From positions 1 through 22,412 of the IMG/VR virus record IMGVR_UViG_3300033886_000028: 22,412 nucleotides of DNA. One strand, written 5' to 3'. A model generated the notes under the pieces. It had not been told where the DNA came from. It ran no database searches and worked only from the letters and a program-made list of their open reading frames with translations. The translations under genes and the position numbers were made by a program. This DNA is from a virus. How positions within the stretch are numbered: the first letter of the stretch is position 1; every line of letters begins with the position of its first letter. Of the stretch, positions 1-7,290 are shown one piece after another.

Positions 1-2050
1 GTTGTCCACCTCCGCCGAACGGAAGGCGAATGCTGCCGAGAGCATTGCTGACCGCTTGCGCCACGTTTAAGCCAAGGTTGCGCACGCTGAGAAGCGCGTT
101 GTTCACCCTCTCGATGAACGACAACACACCGGTCAGGTTGACCCCAATCAGGTTGCCGACCGTCTCCACAGCGCCCCGTATAGCAGTCGTTACCAGTTCG
201 CGTAGGTTCTTCACGCTGTCGCCGAGATAGCGCATGAATCCGTCCATGTCACCGCGCAACAGTGCAGCAATGGCGCGGATGAACGACGTGAGCGTTTGCA
301 GCGCTTCGCGGATCACAGCGCCGAAGGTGCGAGCAAAGGTGAGAAGCGCATTGCCAATCTGAGATACCAGCGGCGCAAGCGCGCGCAGGATGTTCTGCAC
401 GTGCGGCGCGAGCGCAGCGAACAACTCGCCGATAGCATGCAATGCGTCCTGTGCTACCGGTTTCAAATCAGCAAGGATGTTGCCAAGCTGCTGGAATCCC
501 TGCTGAGCGAGTATTTGTATCTGCCCGCCGATGCCCTGCAAGATCGGCGCTATGGCCGTACCAAGCACAGCCAATCCAGCCAGAATCGGTTGGAACATCC
601 GGCCTAGCTCTTCGCCTGCTATGCGCGCTGAATCACCAAGGACCGAAAAGTCAATCCGGCCAATCGCTTTCATCACATCTTCTATCGCGTCGCTTATCGC
701 CTCAAAGTTGATGCTCCGCATAATGACGTTCACCAAGCTGGCCAACCCTTCAAAGAACAGTTTGAGCGCAGAAGCCAGTGCAGCGATGACAGGCTCAAAG
801 TAAAGCTCTTCCTTCACGGCTTCTATAAAGCGACCAATTCTTTGAAGAAAACTGTTGATGCCTTCTCCTATCTTCTCAAAAAAACCGACTACGTCATCTT
901 GGCCTAAGAGAGATACAAGCGCTTCCATGACTCTTGTTAGGCCCGGAAGCAGTTTCTCGCCCAATGCTAAAGCGAGTGAATCAACGGTGTTGTTCAAGGC
1001 TTCCTGCGCGCCTTTCAGCCCGCGCATGCGCGCTGCGGCAAGGTCTGCTGCCGCATTCGATTTGGTAACAGCCTTGTACATCTCGTCGTAGGCGTCCACG
1101 CCCGCCATGAGGATGATGTTTGCCGCGCGGATTGCGTCTGTGCCGAAAATCGTAGAAAGCGTGAAGTTGCGCTGGTCCTCGTTGAGTTTCGATAGAGCGC
1201 GAGAGAACTGATCGACAATATCCCGCATTGGCAGCATCCTGCCTTTAGCGTCGGTCAGCTTGATGCCAAGCTCTTCCATCATCCCTGCCGCTTTATCTGT
1301 TGGCGCCATCAAGCGTAGCAACATCGTCTTTAATGACGTGCCGGCATCGCTTCCCTGGATGCCAGCATTTGCCATCATTGAGAGGGCAGTGATGGTCTCT
1401 TCGATGGTCCTGTTGCTCATTGCCGCAACCGAACTTGACATCTTGAGTGAATCTGCCATGCTAGTCACGTTTGCCGCGCTTGCGTTTGCTGAAGCTGCCA
1501 GCAGGTCAGCCACTCGAACAGCCTGATCGCCTTGGAGATTGAAAGCGTTGAGAGCACCGGCCACAATCTCAGCCGCACGCGCAGCGTCAAGCTGTCCAGC
1601 AGCTGCCAACTGTAGAGTGCCCTTTGCCGCGGCCATACTTTGTTCTACGCTTAAGCCAGCTTTCGCTAGCTCGGTCATCGCCTTTGCGGCATCGAGCGCA
1701 GATGCGGCGGGAATGGTTGCGTCTGCTCCCAGTTGTTTCGCAAGCTCAGAGACCTTGCGCATCTGCTCGCCGGTCGCGCCGCTTACCGCTTGCAAGAAGT
1801 TGAGTTCGCTTTCAAGCTCGGCAGCTTTGCTAACCGCTCCGCCAATCGCGCCGGAGAGTGCTTGTAGACCGTTCTGAATCGCACCCGCAGCAAGGAAGCC
1901 CGCGGCTGAAGCAAACGCGGTCTTGAGCGCATCGCCAAGCCCGAAGCTCTGCTTTTGCAGCCTGCCGATGTCGTCAGATACACCGGCCAGTGCACGCCGA
2001 AAGTCTCGCGCGTCGCCGGTAATCTCGATGCGAATCTCACCGTCCGCCAT
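1..2050 (-). CDS. Phage tail tape measure protein, TP901 type (partial, C-terminus beyond window)
   Basis: This is an open minus-strand frame from the ATG at 2050-2048 to the window edge, at least 683 residues. A stop lies just upstream in frame, so this start is well placed, and GAGGA precedes it. The protein should set tail length, act as scaffold for tube assembly and pass through the membrane at injection. The N-terminal ~60 residues are charged (MADGEIRIEITGD). Residues ~70-330 form the Ala-rich conserved core of TP901 tape measure proteins (FLQAVSGATGEQMRKVSELA, then AKAMTELAKAGLSVEQSMAA, then a segment ending in TLSTIFGTDAIRA). After ~400 come long amphipathic and hydrophobic helices with repeated IGRI/LAPLVSQIGNALL-like patterns, as expected for a coiled tape. 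It overlaps the frameshifted chaperone by 14 nt. The family call is very safe; full length is unknown. Confidence 0.95.
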   Translation of the reverse strand, partial: MADGEIRIEITGDARDFRRALAGVSDDIGRLQKQSFGLGDALKTAFASAAGFLAAGAIQNGLQALSGAIGGAVSKAAELESELNFLQAVSGATGEQMRKVSELAKQLGADATIPAASALDAAKAMTELAKAGLSVEQSMAAAKGTLQLAAAGQLDAARAAEIVAGALNAFNLQGDQAVRVADLLAASANASAANVTSMADSLKMSSSVAAMSNRTIEETITALSMMANAGIQGSDAGTSLKTMLLRLMAPTDKAAGMMEELGIKLTDAKGRMLPMRDIVDQFSRALSKLNEDQRNFTLSTIFGTDAIRAANIILMAGVDAYDEMYKAVTKSNAAADLAAARMRGLKGAQEALNNTVDSLALALGEKLLPGLTRVMEALVSLLGQDDVVGFFEKIGEGINSFLQRIGRFIEAVKEELYFEPVIAALASALKLFFEGLASLVNVIMRSINFEAISDAIEDVMKAIGRIDFSVLGDSARIAGEELGRMFQPILAGLAVLGTAIAPILQGIGGQIQILAQQGFQQLGNILADLKPVAQDALHAIGELFAALAPHVQNILRALAPLVSQIGNALLTFARTFGAVIREALQTLTSFIRAIAALLRGDMDGFMRYLGDSVKNLRELVTTAIRGAVETVGNLIGVNLTGVLSFIERVNNALLSVRNLGLNVAQAVSNALGSIRLPFGGGGQ

Positions 2051-2419
2051 GCTTCCTCATCGCGCGCTTCACCTGGCGCGCCTTCTCGCGCTCGTATTCG
2101 CAGGCAGCTTCAGCCCAGAAGAGCGATAACTCTCGCTCAAGCACCCACGGCGGCACGCCCCAGGTCTCGGCAAGGTGGAGCAGCAAAGTCACTCGGTCAC
2201 GTTCGTAATTGCTAAAGGGGTTGGCTCTCCTGCGATGTGCTTCACCACGTCCACCAGCTCGTTGAACGAGAGCGTCTGCACGTCAACGCCGTAAGCTTCC
2301 AGAGCGCGCGCGATGGCCATCAGGTCGCCTTCAGCAACAGTGGCCTGTAGCCGCGCGTACTCCATGAAGCTCCCTGGCGCATTGCGGTCAATCCGGCGCA
2401 CCTTGCTCAAGTCAATCAT
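2037..2419 (-). CDS. Tail assembly chaperone, long frameshifted product (G-T type)
   Basis: Ribosomes that slip -1 on CCCTTTA at codons 68-69 leave the zero frame at Leu69. They continue as SNYERDRVTLLLHLAETWGV and on for 58 residues to a TGA at 2039-2037, giving a 127-residue fusion. The added segment is compact and protein-like: it has NPF/SNYE at the entry, LLLHLAETWGVPPWV in the middle and a basic helix ending KRAMRKHGGR. It has no start codon of its own in a sensible place, so it is best explained as a frameshift extension. In the family the T domain recruits tail tube protein to the chaperone-bound tape measure. The end overlaps the tape measure start by 14 nt. Coordinates span both frames, so simple translation of the interval fails after residue 69. 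Confidence 0.85.
2189..2419 (-). CDS. Tail assembly chaperone, short (zero-frame) product
   Basis: This 76-residue protein starts MIDLSKVRRID, with its ATG sharing ATGA with the stop of the tail tube gene. It lies between tail tube and tape measure genes, the invariant place of the siphophage tail assembly chaperone pair (gpG/gpGT in lambda). It is acidic and helical (YARLQATVAEGDLMAIARAL), and it ends with TGA 21 nt after a slippery heptamer. In the family the short product coats the tape measure protein during tail assembly and is absent from the mature virion. Assignment rests on position, size and the frameshift site; sequence similarity alone would be weak. Confidence 0.85.
   Translation of the reverse strand: MIDLSKVRRIDRNAPGSFMEYARLQATVAEGDLMAIARALEAYGVDVQTLSFNELVDVVKHIAGEPTPLAITNVTE
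2213..2219 (-). promoter_or_regulatory. Programmed -1 frameshift site CCCTTTA
   Basis: On the minus strand the heptamer is C CCT TTA, with CCT and TTA as zero-frame codons 68-69 of the chaperone. This is an exact X XXY YYZ slippery sequence. A purine-rich AGGAG (2231-2227) lies 7 nt upstream in the mRNA. It could pair with 16S rRNA and push the ribosome back, as the internal SD does in E. coli dnaX. The -1 frame is open on both sides of the site and continues to the tape measure start. Confidence 0.85.
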
Positions 2420-3366
2420 GGCAGCGTCCCAACACCGTTAATGACGCGGATTTGCATCCAGTTGTTCAAAGGGGGAGCCACAAGCGCTTTGAACGTCAGC
2501 TCAGCAGTCATGTTTCCGTCTCGGTCGCCGAAGAGTTCGACCGGCTCGGAGAGCAGGCCGACGAAGTCAATCCGCAACTCGCGCGTGTTTGCCGTTTCGA
2601 CAAAGTTGGCGCGAATGTTGAACGTTACTGGGCCTGTAGTCACAAAGTCAACCCAAGCTTTGCCATGCACGTTAAGCTCAACCGTCATGCTCAGTTGCGC
2701 TTCCCAACGCCCTTCGCCCCAGTCGAGCGGCTGCGAGCCTTCAAACATTTTGAGATGTCTGTTGGTATTGATGCTCCACTCGGCCTCAATCACCGTTCCG
2801 GGTACTTGCGTCGTTCCGTGGGCTGTTCCTGTAAAGTCAACGAACCACGACGCATGACGCGAGAGAACAGGCGTCACAACGCGCGTTGGCAGTGAGCCAG
2901 TCAGTGCGTTCGCTTGCACGCTTCGCCCGATAAACGACCAGCGCTCTGTTACGCCGGCGTTTGCCTCGTAACGAAGCATCCACTCTTTCAAGATGCCGCC
3001 GACTACTCGATATTCTGCACCTGGCGCGCCATACTCTATGGTGTAAATCCGGGGTGCGGCATATGCCGTAATCGGCGCATTGAAGGTGCGCGAGCCGCCG
3101 CTTGGTGCGACCGGCCCGAACAAACCGAACAGACCGTAGAGAATGTCCTCGTACGTGGTCTGAAGCTCGATCTCGCCTTCGGCATGGCGTTGCGAGACGA
3201 CGACAAGATCGCTCACCGAGCGACCTAGCTCCTCAACCACCGCGTCGTTGTGGTTGATGGTGACGCTCCCGTCCTTCACGCCTCTCAAGATGGACGTGGC
3301 AGCGACCGGCGTCGCAAACGCTGTCTGCTGACCTAGTTGAACTCTACGAAGATGGGTTGCTGGCAT
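2416..3366 (-). CDS. Major tail (tail tube) protein
   Basis: This 316-residue protein sits directly upstream of the chaperone pair, the standard position of the siphophage tail tube gene. It opens MPATHLRRVQLGQQTAFATP, a pattern common in tail tube proteins, which begin with a short N-terminal arm followed by a 'TPVAAT' strand. It is rich in alternating beta strands (RHAEGEIELQTTYEDILYGL; MTVELNVHGKAWVDFVTTG) and ends with a TAELTFKALV strand, matching the beta-barrel tube fold that stacks as hexamers. It has no membrane segments. The ATG at 3366 overlaps the preceding small gene by 23 nt and is preceded by GAGGAG about 10 nt upstream. The role is inferred from gene order plus fold-like composition; the family assignment is fairly safe. 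Confidence 0.8.
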   Translation of the reverse strand: MPATHLRRVQLGQQTAFATPVAATSILRGVKDGSVTINHNDAVVEELGRSVSDLVVVSQRHAEGEIELQTTYEDILYGLFGLFGPVAPSGGSRTFNAPITAYAAPRIYTIEYGAPGAEYRVVGGILKEWMLRYEANAGVTERWSFIGRSVQANALTGSLPTRVVTPVLSRHASWFVDFTGTAHGTTQVPGTVIEAEWSINTNRHLKMFEGSQPLDWGEGRWEAQLSMTVELNVHGKAWVDFVTTGPVTFNIRANFVETANTRELRIDFVGLLSEPVELFGDRDGNMTAELTFKALVAPPLNNWMQIRVINGVGTLP

Positions 3367-3541
3367 CTTCTATCTTCTCCTCTTCTCTTCTACTGTATAA
3401 GCCGAGCAGAAACCTGATTTTGTAGCCATGAGCACGTGCGAGTTGTATAAGCTCTTCTTTAGTTAACGAGCCATAGGGCAGGCCAGGGTAATACACCCCC
3501 CGCCACTTCTCCGGCTTCGGTTCGTAGATCACTGTGCTCAT
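3344..3541 (-). CDS. Small protein with HeH/Rho-N-like helical motif, tail region
   Basis: This is a 65-residue basic protein. The start shares ATGA with the stop of the upstream gene, so it is translationally coupled. Residues ~24-42 (GSLTKEELIQLARAHGYKI) look like the helix-extension-helix or Rho N-terminal motif ('LTKEELIELAKEHGI') found in many small phage structural and DNA-binding proteins. The C-terminus is highly charged (SRREEEKIEDASNPSS). Because it lies between the tail terminator-like gene and the tail tube gene, it is likely a minor head-tail joining or tail accessory protein. No function can be assigned from sequence alone. Confidence 0.65.
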   Translation of the reverse strand: MSTVIYEPKPEKWRGVYYPGLPYGSLTKEELIQLARAHGYKIRFLLGLYSRREEEKIEDASNPSS

Positions 3542-3948
3542 ATCTTCTCGATTACTCTTACCGCGATGCTGATGCTCAGGTAATCTGTGCCCGCCAGCGT
3601 ATAGATGGCTGGCTCGTCGGCGTCCACGCTTGCCACGTGATCCACCTGACCGCCTAGCGTGATGTCGTCCGTGATCTTTACCATCACGTCGTCGGCCAGC
3701 GTGTAAAGTGCTGACTGCTGAGACGTTGTAACGCCCTGCGAGACTGGCGAATGCACAATGCGCACGCGAACCAGCGTCTCGATGCGCACCAGCTCATGCG
3801 CGTGCTGGCGGCGGTTCTCACTGATCGGCGTCACCAGCGCCATAGGCAGCGCAGGCGTGTTCGCGCTCATCGGCACGGTCGTGTAGGCCGCAACGATTCC
3901 CGGCACAGCAGCGACCACGGCATGCACGGCATTAACGGCGCTCAACAC
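3538..3948 (-). CDS. Putative tail terminator / neck protein
   Basis: This 136-residue protein is encoded between the gp6-like connector and the tail tube gene, where siphophages carry the tail terminator (lambda gpU-like). The start is GTG (3948-3946), with GAGGTGG at a good SD distance, and it overlaps the upstream stop by 7 nt. It begins with a helix (MLSAVNAVHAVVAAVPGIVA). Beta-rich segments follow, including ETLVRVRIVHSP and a final strand DYLSISIAVRVIEKI; this helix-then-sheet order with a C-terminal edge strand is typical of terminator proteins. The function would be to cap the growing tube and join it to the head. The call rests mainly on gene order and architecture. Confidence 0.6.
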   Translation of the reverse strand: MLSAVNAVHAVVAAVPGIVAAYTTVPMSANTPALPMALVTPISENRRQHAHELVRIETLVRVRIVHSPVSQGVTTSQQSALYTLADDVMVKITDDITLGGQVDHVASVDADEPAIYTLAGTDYLSISIAVRVIEKI

Positions 3949-4490
3949 GGCACCACCTCAAGCACAACGTATGGGTCAAGCATCTGCGCAATGTCGCGCG
4001 GCAAGCGCGTGCTCAGTGTGTTCAACCCTTCCTGGCCCGTCACGTCGAATATCTGCGCATCCTTTGCACGGTACATCCAGCTCGCCAATCGAATGCAGAT
4101 TTGCACGATGTCGTCTGGCGGGGCTGCGGTGAAACCCCATTGCCCTGTTACATCTGCGGTGTATTCGATGCTCCACAACGGCGCATCGGTCTTGATGCGC
4201 AGCAACCTGGTCGGCGGGTCAAACGGCACGAAGTCTGATGGCAACAGGGTGTCGCCTTCGTCGGTCACGACCTGCGTCAGCGCTCGCAAGTCGTCCGGCA
4301 GGAAGAACACGTCCCGGAAGATATGTTCCCGGCGAATCTTCTTCGTCGCAATTGACGCAGTGAAGCGCCTGCCGGTGTAGCGGTCAATCGCTGCTGACGC
4401 GGCGTCTCTTAGCCGCGTCAGCAGCGCATCTTCGCTCGTCGCAGTGATGCCCAGATACTGTTTGATTTGAGCGAGCGTCGCGTAGCTCAT
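3942..4490 (-). CDS. Head-tail connector protein, gp6-like
   Basis: This 182-residue protein opens MSYATLAQIKQYLGITATSE and continues ALLTRLRDAASAAIDRYTGR, the recognisable start of the phage gp6-like / YqbG-type connector family. In that family a short helix pair precedes the AID.YTGR.F segment. A beta section (REHIFRDVFFLPDDLRALTQ) and a helical bundle with DIVQICIRLASWMYRAKDA follow. The family forms the dodecameric ring under the portal that extends the DNA channel. The ATG overlaps the upstream TGA by one base (TGATG), typical of coupled phage genes. Confidence 0.85.
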   Translation of the reverse strand: MSYATLAQIKQYLGITATSEDALLTRLRDAASAAIDRYTGRRFTASIATKKIRREHIFRDVFFLPDDLRALTQVVTDEGDTLLPSDFVPFDPPTRLLRIKTDAPLWSIEYTADVTGQWGFTAAPPDDIVQICIRLASWMYRAKDAQIFDVTGQEGLNTLSTRLPRDIAQMLDPYVVLEVVPC

Positions 4491-4876
4491 CAGTCAACGA
4501 TGGTCGTGCTAGCCAGCTTTGCGGGCGGGTTGTCGCGCGCAAGCGTGCCGATAAACACGACTGAGACCGTAGCAGTCCCGTTCACCACCGCGCGAATCCA
4601 GCGATGGCCGTCCGGCAAGTCCTCGTCGCGTACGTTGATTACGCACTCGCTGTTCGCAGGGATGCTGGAGACGGCCTTGCCGGCCAGGTTGGTGAACGTG
4701 GTGTTGTCTGCGCTGCTCTGAATCGTGAATGACGGCGGCGTAGACGCATTACCAACAACGCACACGGCAGCCACGCCACGCAACAACTGCATGTCAATGC
4801 TGGTTGTGTTCGTCGCGCCGGTGATCGCCTGCGCCGGCAGGCGACCAGCGATGTTCAGAAAGTCAGTCGGCTTCAT
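4490..4876 (-). CDS. Putative capsid decoration / head-associated protein
   Basis: This 128-residue protein is encoded immediately after the major capsid gene. It has a strong SD (AGGAGG, 5 nt before the ATG), suggesting high expression. It is beta-rich and Thr/Ser/Ala/Val-rich: an N-terminal helix-like stretch (MKPTDFLNIAG) is followed by segments such as SFTIQSSADNTTFTNLAGKA and HRWIRAVVNGTATVSVVFIG. This 'small deviation plus noise' beta-sandwich pattern is common in small proteins placed next to HK97-type capsid genes and often annotated as decoration proteins. Cementing the capsid lattice is an inference from position and expression signal; no catalytic motif is visible. Confidence 0.6.
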   Translation of the reverse strand: MKPTDFLNIAGRLPAQAITGATNTTSIDMQLLRGVAAVCVVGNASTPPSFTIQSSADNTTFTNLAGKAVSSIPANSECVINVRDEDLPDGHRWIRAVVNGTATVSVVFIGTLARDNPPAKLASTTIVD

Positions 4877-4888
4877 GTTAACCTCCTG

Positions 4889-6865
4889 CTACTGTAGTCT
4901 TACAAACGGACTCACTTCCACGTTTGTGTTGATGTACTTCGCCTTGTCGGTCACCCGCGGCGTTCCGTCGGCATAGACCGTCAGCCGGTAGGCCGTCTGG
5001 TCAAACTCGAAGTAGGCATCTGCGCTCGCGGCGATCTCGATGTCGCGCACCAACTGGACGGCGTACATCGAGAAGTCGGCCAGTAGCACGTCGCCGGCAG
5101 TGCCGAGCGTATTCACCTTCTCGGTCAGGATGACCGGAATACCCATGAGCGTTCCCGCGATGCCTTCCTGCCAGTTCGGTTGCCAAACCGGGGTATTGCC
5201 GATGGAGAACTGGACGAGCTGTGGCAGCACGGTCGGATGGATCAGCCACACCGCGCGACCGAGCGAACCCGGCATCAAGCGCTCAAGCATTCGCGCTGCG
5301 TCAACCGGTTTGAACTGGTTCGCAGTGTCGCGCGTCACGCTCACCAGCGCCTGGGCGTTCAACACACCGAGTGGTTCGCCTGCGCCATTGCCACGGATGA
5401 AGTAGTAATCAAGGTAGTCCGAAGCGCTTTCAGCCAAGATGCGCCTGATTTGCGCATCAAACGTGGTGCTGGCCAACATGCGATTGCTGACGCGAACGAT
5501 TCCGGCCATCGTCAGCGCGCGCAAGGTGTACTGCTTGAAGGCTGGCTCGGTCTCGGCAATCGCACTGTTCTCGTTCGCCCAGGTGAACTTCACGCCGCCA
5601 TACCAGGCGAACACACCGGATGCGCCCTTGCCTAAGTCAACGACCGGCTGGCGGACAGTTCCGGGTGCATCGGTCACGAACGCACGAGGCAGTACGATGG
5701 ACTGTTCGCTCACAGCGGTCAGCAAATCGGGAAGCAACGTCTCCGGCACAAGGTAGCCCCCCGACGGGCCAGAACCCGTGCCCAGCGCCTTGATAGCTTC
5801 TACGTCCTTGCGCGCGACGGCGCTCATGAAGTCGCGCAAGGTTGCGGTCTTGGTCTCAGTTACGTACATGTGAATCTCCTCTGCTACGCTCTTTCGTGCA
5901 TCCGCCTTGCCTTCCTCGGCGGTGACAACCGCCGAAAGCTCAGCCTCTGGACGCGCGATTGAGCGAATAGCTTCCACAATCTCTACGCCGAGCGTGCGAG
6001 GCTCAGCCGGCGTCGGCGTCAAGGACACCTCAATGATTGGCCAGCGCTCAATCTCACCTGTGCTCTTGCGAGCGACAAGATGACCAGGCGCGCCGGTGCT
6101 CATGCCAAGCGCGCCTTGCTCAGCTAACTGGCGCACGAGCTCGATGTACTTGCTGTGCCGGTCGAGCTCCGCCTTGACCAGCACGCCGATGTTGTCGGCA
6201 TCCATCTGCTCTACGCGCCCTATCACCCGTAGCCCAATCTCAGGATGGATGCCGTGTTCGTACAGGAGCGGTGGGTTGCTCAACCCGAGAAGCTCCGACC
6301 CGAAGTCGGTCTTGCACGTGAAATGCTCGCCGTGCAAGTCGCGCCCGCCGAACACGACCGCGTAGCCTTCAGCGTAGAGCTTGCCCTCGCGCTCATACAC
6401 CTTCACTGCAAACGAGCGAGTCTCTGCCTCTAGGCTGGAGTTTTGAGGATCCGGATCCGGGCCCGGACTCCGCTTTGTATCGAACGAGCGCGTCTCTGTC
6501 TCCTGTTCCTGCTCGCCAAGCAGCTTTTCGAGCGCGTTGCGCGCCTGCGCGAGTAACTCTTCTGGCGCGTCAATTCCCCCGCGCGCGCCGTTCACGGCGG
6601 CCAGCGCAAAGCTCATACCGGATGTGATAAGGCGCGGATTGCCATTCACAATGTCGCCACAGGGGGCGACCAGGTCGCCTTTGGTCGCAGACTCGTCACG
6701 GCGGAAGAGAAACAAGCGCGCAGCGCGCTCGAGCGCTTCGTTGCGCATGTCCTCATCTGCCTCTGTCTCGTATCCGGCCCACGATAGGATGCGTTCGCGC
6801 GCGGCATCTCCGTCCCACTCGCCGCGCTCGATTACAGGAAGATCGGTATCCAGCGTGAATCTCAT
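4889..6865 (-). CDS. Prohead protease - major capsid protein fusion (HK97 type)
   Basis: This is a single 658-residue frame with three parts. Residues 1-115 are a helical domain often found ahead of phage proteases (GEWDGDAARERILSWAG, then LFLFRRDESATKGDLVAPCG). Residues ~150-300 are an S78/U9-type prohead protease (AEGYAVVFGGRDLHGEHFTC), with candidate catalytic His204 in LLYEHG and Ser256 in ALGMSTGA. Residues ~333-658 carry a short delta-like region and then the HK97-fold capsid protein (GGYLVPETLLPDLLTAVSEQ). Normally these are two genes. The linker contains a Pro/Asp-rich stretch and a duplicated ETRSF (residues 124-128 and 148-152), the usual protease start motif, as if a join was made here. 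The ATG shares ATGA with the preceding stop. A strong internal SD and ATG at 5869 should also yield the capsid protein alone. Confidence 0.93.
   Translation of the reverse strand: MRFTLDTDLPVIERGEWDGDAARERILSWAGYETEADEDMRNEALERAARLFLFRRDESATKGDLVAPCGDIVNGNPRLITSGMSFALAAVNGARGGIDAPEELLAQARNALEKLLGEQEQETETRSFDTKRSPGPDPDPQNSSLEAETRSFAVKVYEREGKLYAEGYAVVFGGRDLHGEHFTCKTDFGSELLGLSNPPLLYEHGIHPEIGLRVIGRVEQMDADNIGVLVKAELDRHSKYIELVRQLAEQGALGMSTGAPGHLVARKSTGEIERWPIIEVSLTPTPAEPRTLGVEIVEAIRSIARPEAELSAVVTAEEGKADARKSVAEEIHMYVTETKTATLRDFMSAVARKDVEAIKALGTGSGPSGGYLVPETLLPDLLTAVSEQSIVLPRAFVTDAPGTVRQPVVDLGKGASGVFAWYGGVKFTWANENSAIAETEPAFKQYTLRALTMAGIVRVSNRMLASTTFDAQIRRILAESASDYLDYYFIRGNGAGEPLGVLNAQALVSVTRDTANQFKPVDAARMLERLMPGSLGRAVWLIHPTVLPQLVQFSIGNTPVWQPNWQEGIAGTLMGIPVILTEKVNTLGTAGDVLLADFSMYAVQLVRDIEIAASADAYFEFDQTAYRLTVYADGTPRVTDKAKYINTNVEVSPFVRLQ
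5867..5881 (-). promoter_or_regulatory. Internal SD and in-frame start for free major capsid protein
   Basis: Inside the protease-capsid frame, GAGGAG (5881-5876) stands 6 nt before an in-frame ATG (5869-5867, Met333). It lies exactly where a separate capsid gene would start (MYVTETKTATLRDFMSAV). Initiation here would give a 326-residue capsid protein spanning 4889-5869, beside the 658-residue fusion. The SD is better than the one for the full frame (GGGAG before 6865). That would allow many capsid subunits per protease subunit. Confidence 0.75.
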
Positions 6866-7290
6866 TGCTTCAGCTCCCGTTCGATGATGCGCGAGAACTC
6901 GCGCATCACGGCGCGATTGTAAACCAGTTTACTTGCTTCTTCGTCGGCGCGTTTCCAGCCGCGATCTTGATGGAAAGGCTGTTGTGCTCGCCCGAACACG
7001 AACGCGGCATAGCGCGCCTTATTTCGCACGACCACCTGCGCACTGCTGGTCGGCGTGACGAACCATTGCTTTGCAAGCCAACCGGTTCTGCGGTAGGGCA
7101 GCCTGACGTTGGCCAGCACGTATCTGCGCTGACGCTCGCTTTTCCATCGAATGCGCATCCCTTGCTTGCGCGGCGGATATACGTTCGTGGCGTCGCGCAG
7201 CTTGTAGCCGAGAAACAGCAGCGCAGGCGTCAGGTCAACTTGGCCGCGAAACACACGCGGCAGCTTTAAGCGAACGATGGTGTTACTCAT
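6862..7290 (-). CDS. HK97 gp10-like head-tail / tail completion protein
   Basis: The frame is open further upstream, but the ATG at 7290 shares ATGA with the portal-MuF stop and gives MSNTIVRLKLPRVFRGQVDL, a 142-residue protein. It has the usual layout of gp10-like neck proteins: a helix, then a 'YPPRKQGMRIRWKSERQRRY' segment. Next come YRRTGWLAKQWFV and RNKARYAAFVFGRAQQPFHQ (the family's 'YA.YV.G..Q..FH' signature), followed by GWKRADEEASKLV. The family helps complete the head-tail interface. The position before the capsid gene is less usual; most gp10-like genes lie after it. The family call is good; the exact role is less sure. Confidence 0.7.
   Translation of the reverse strand: MSNTIVRLKLPRVFRGQVDLTPALLFLGYKLRDATNVYPPRKQGMRIRWKSERQRRYVLANVRLPYRRTGWLAKQWFVTPTSSAQVVVRNKARYAAFVFGRAQQPFHQDRGWKRADEEASKLVYNRAVMREFSRIIERELKQ

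Noticed and set aside
1-2036. Several plus-strand frames of 60-110 codons across the tape measure gene
   Set aside because: All are Ala/Ser/Arg-rich shadows of the long minus-strand frame and lack SDs.
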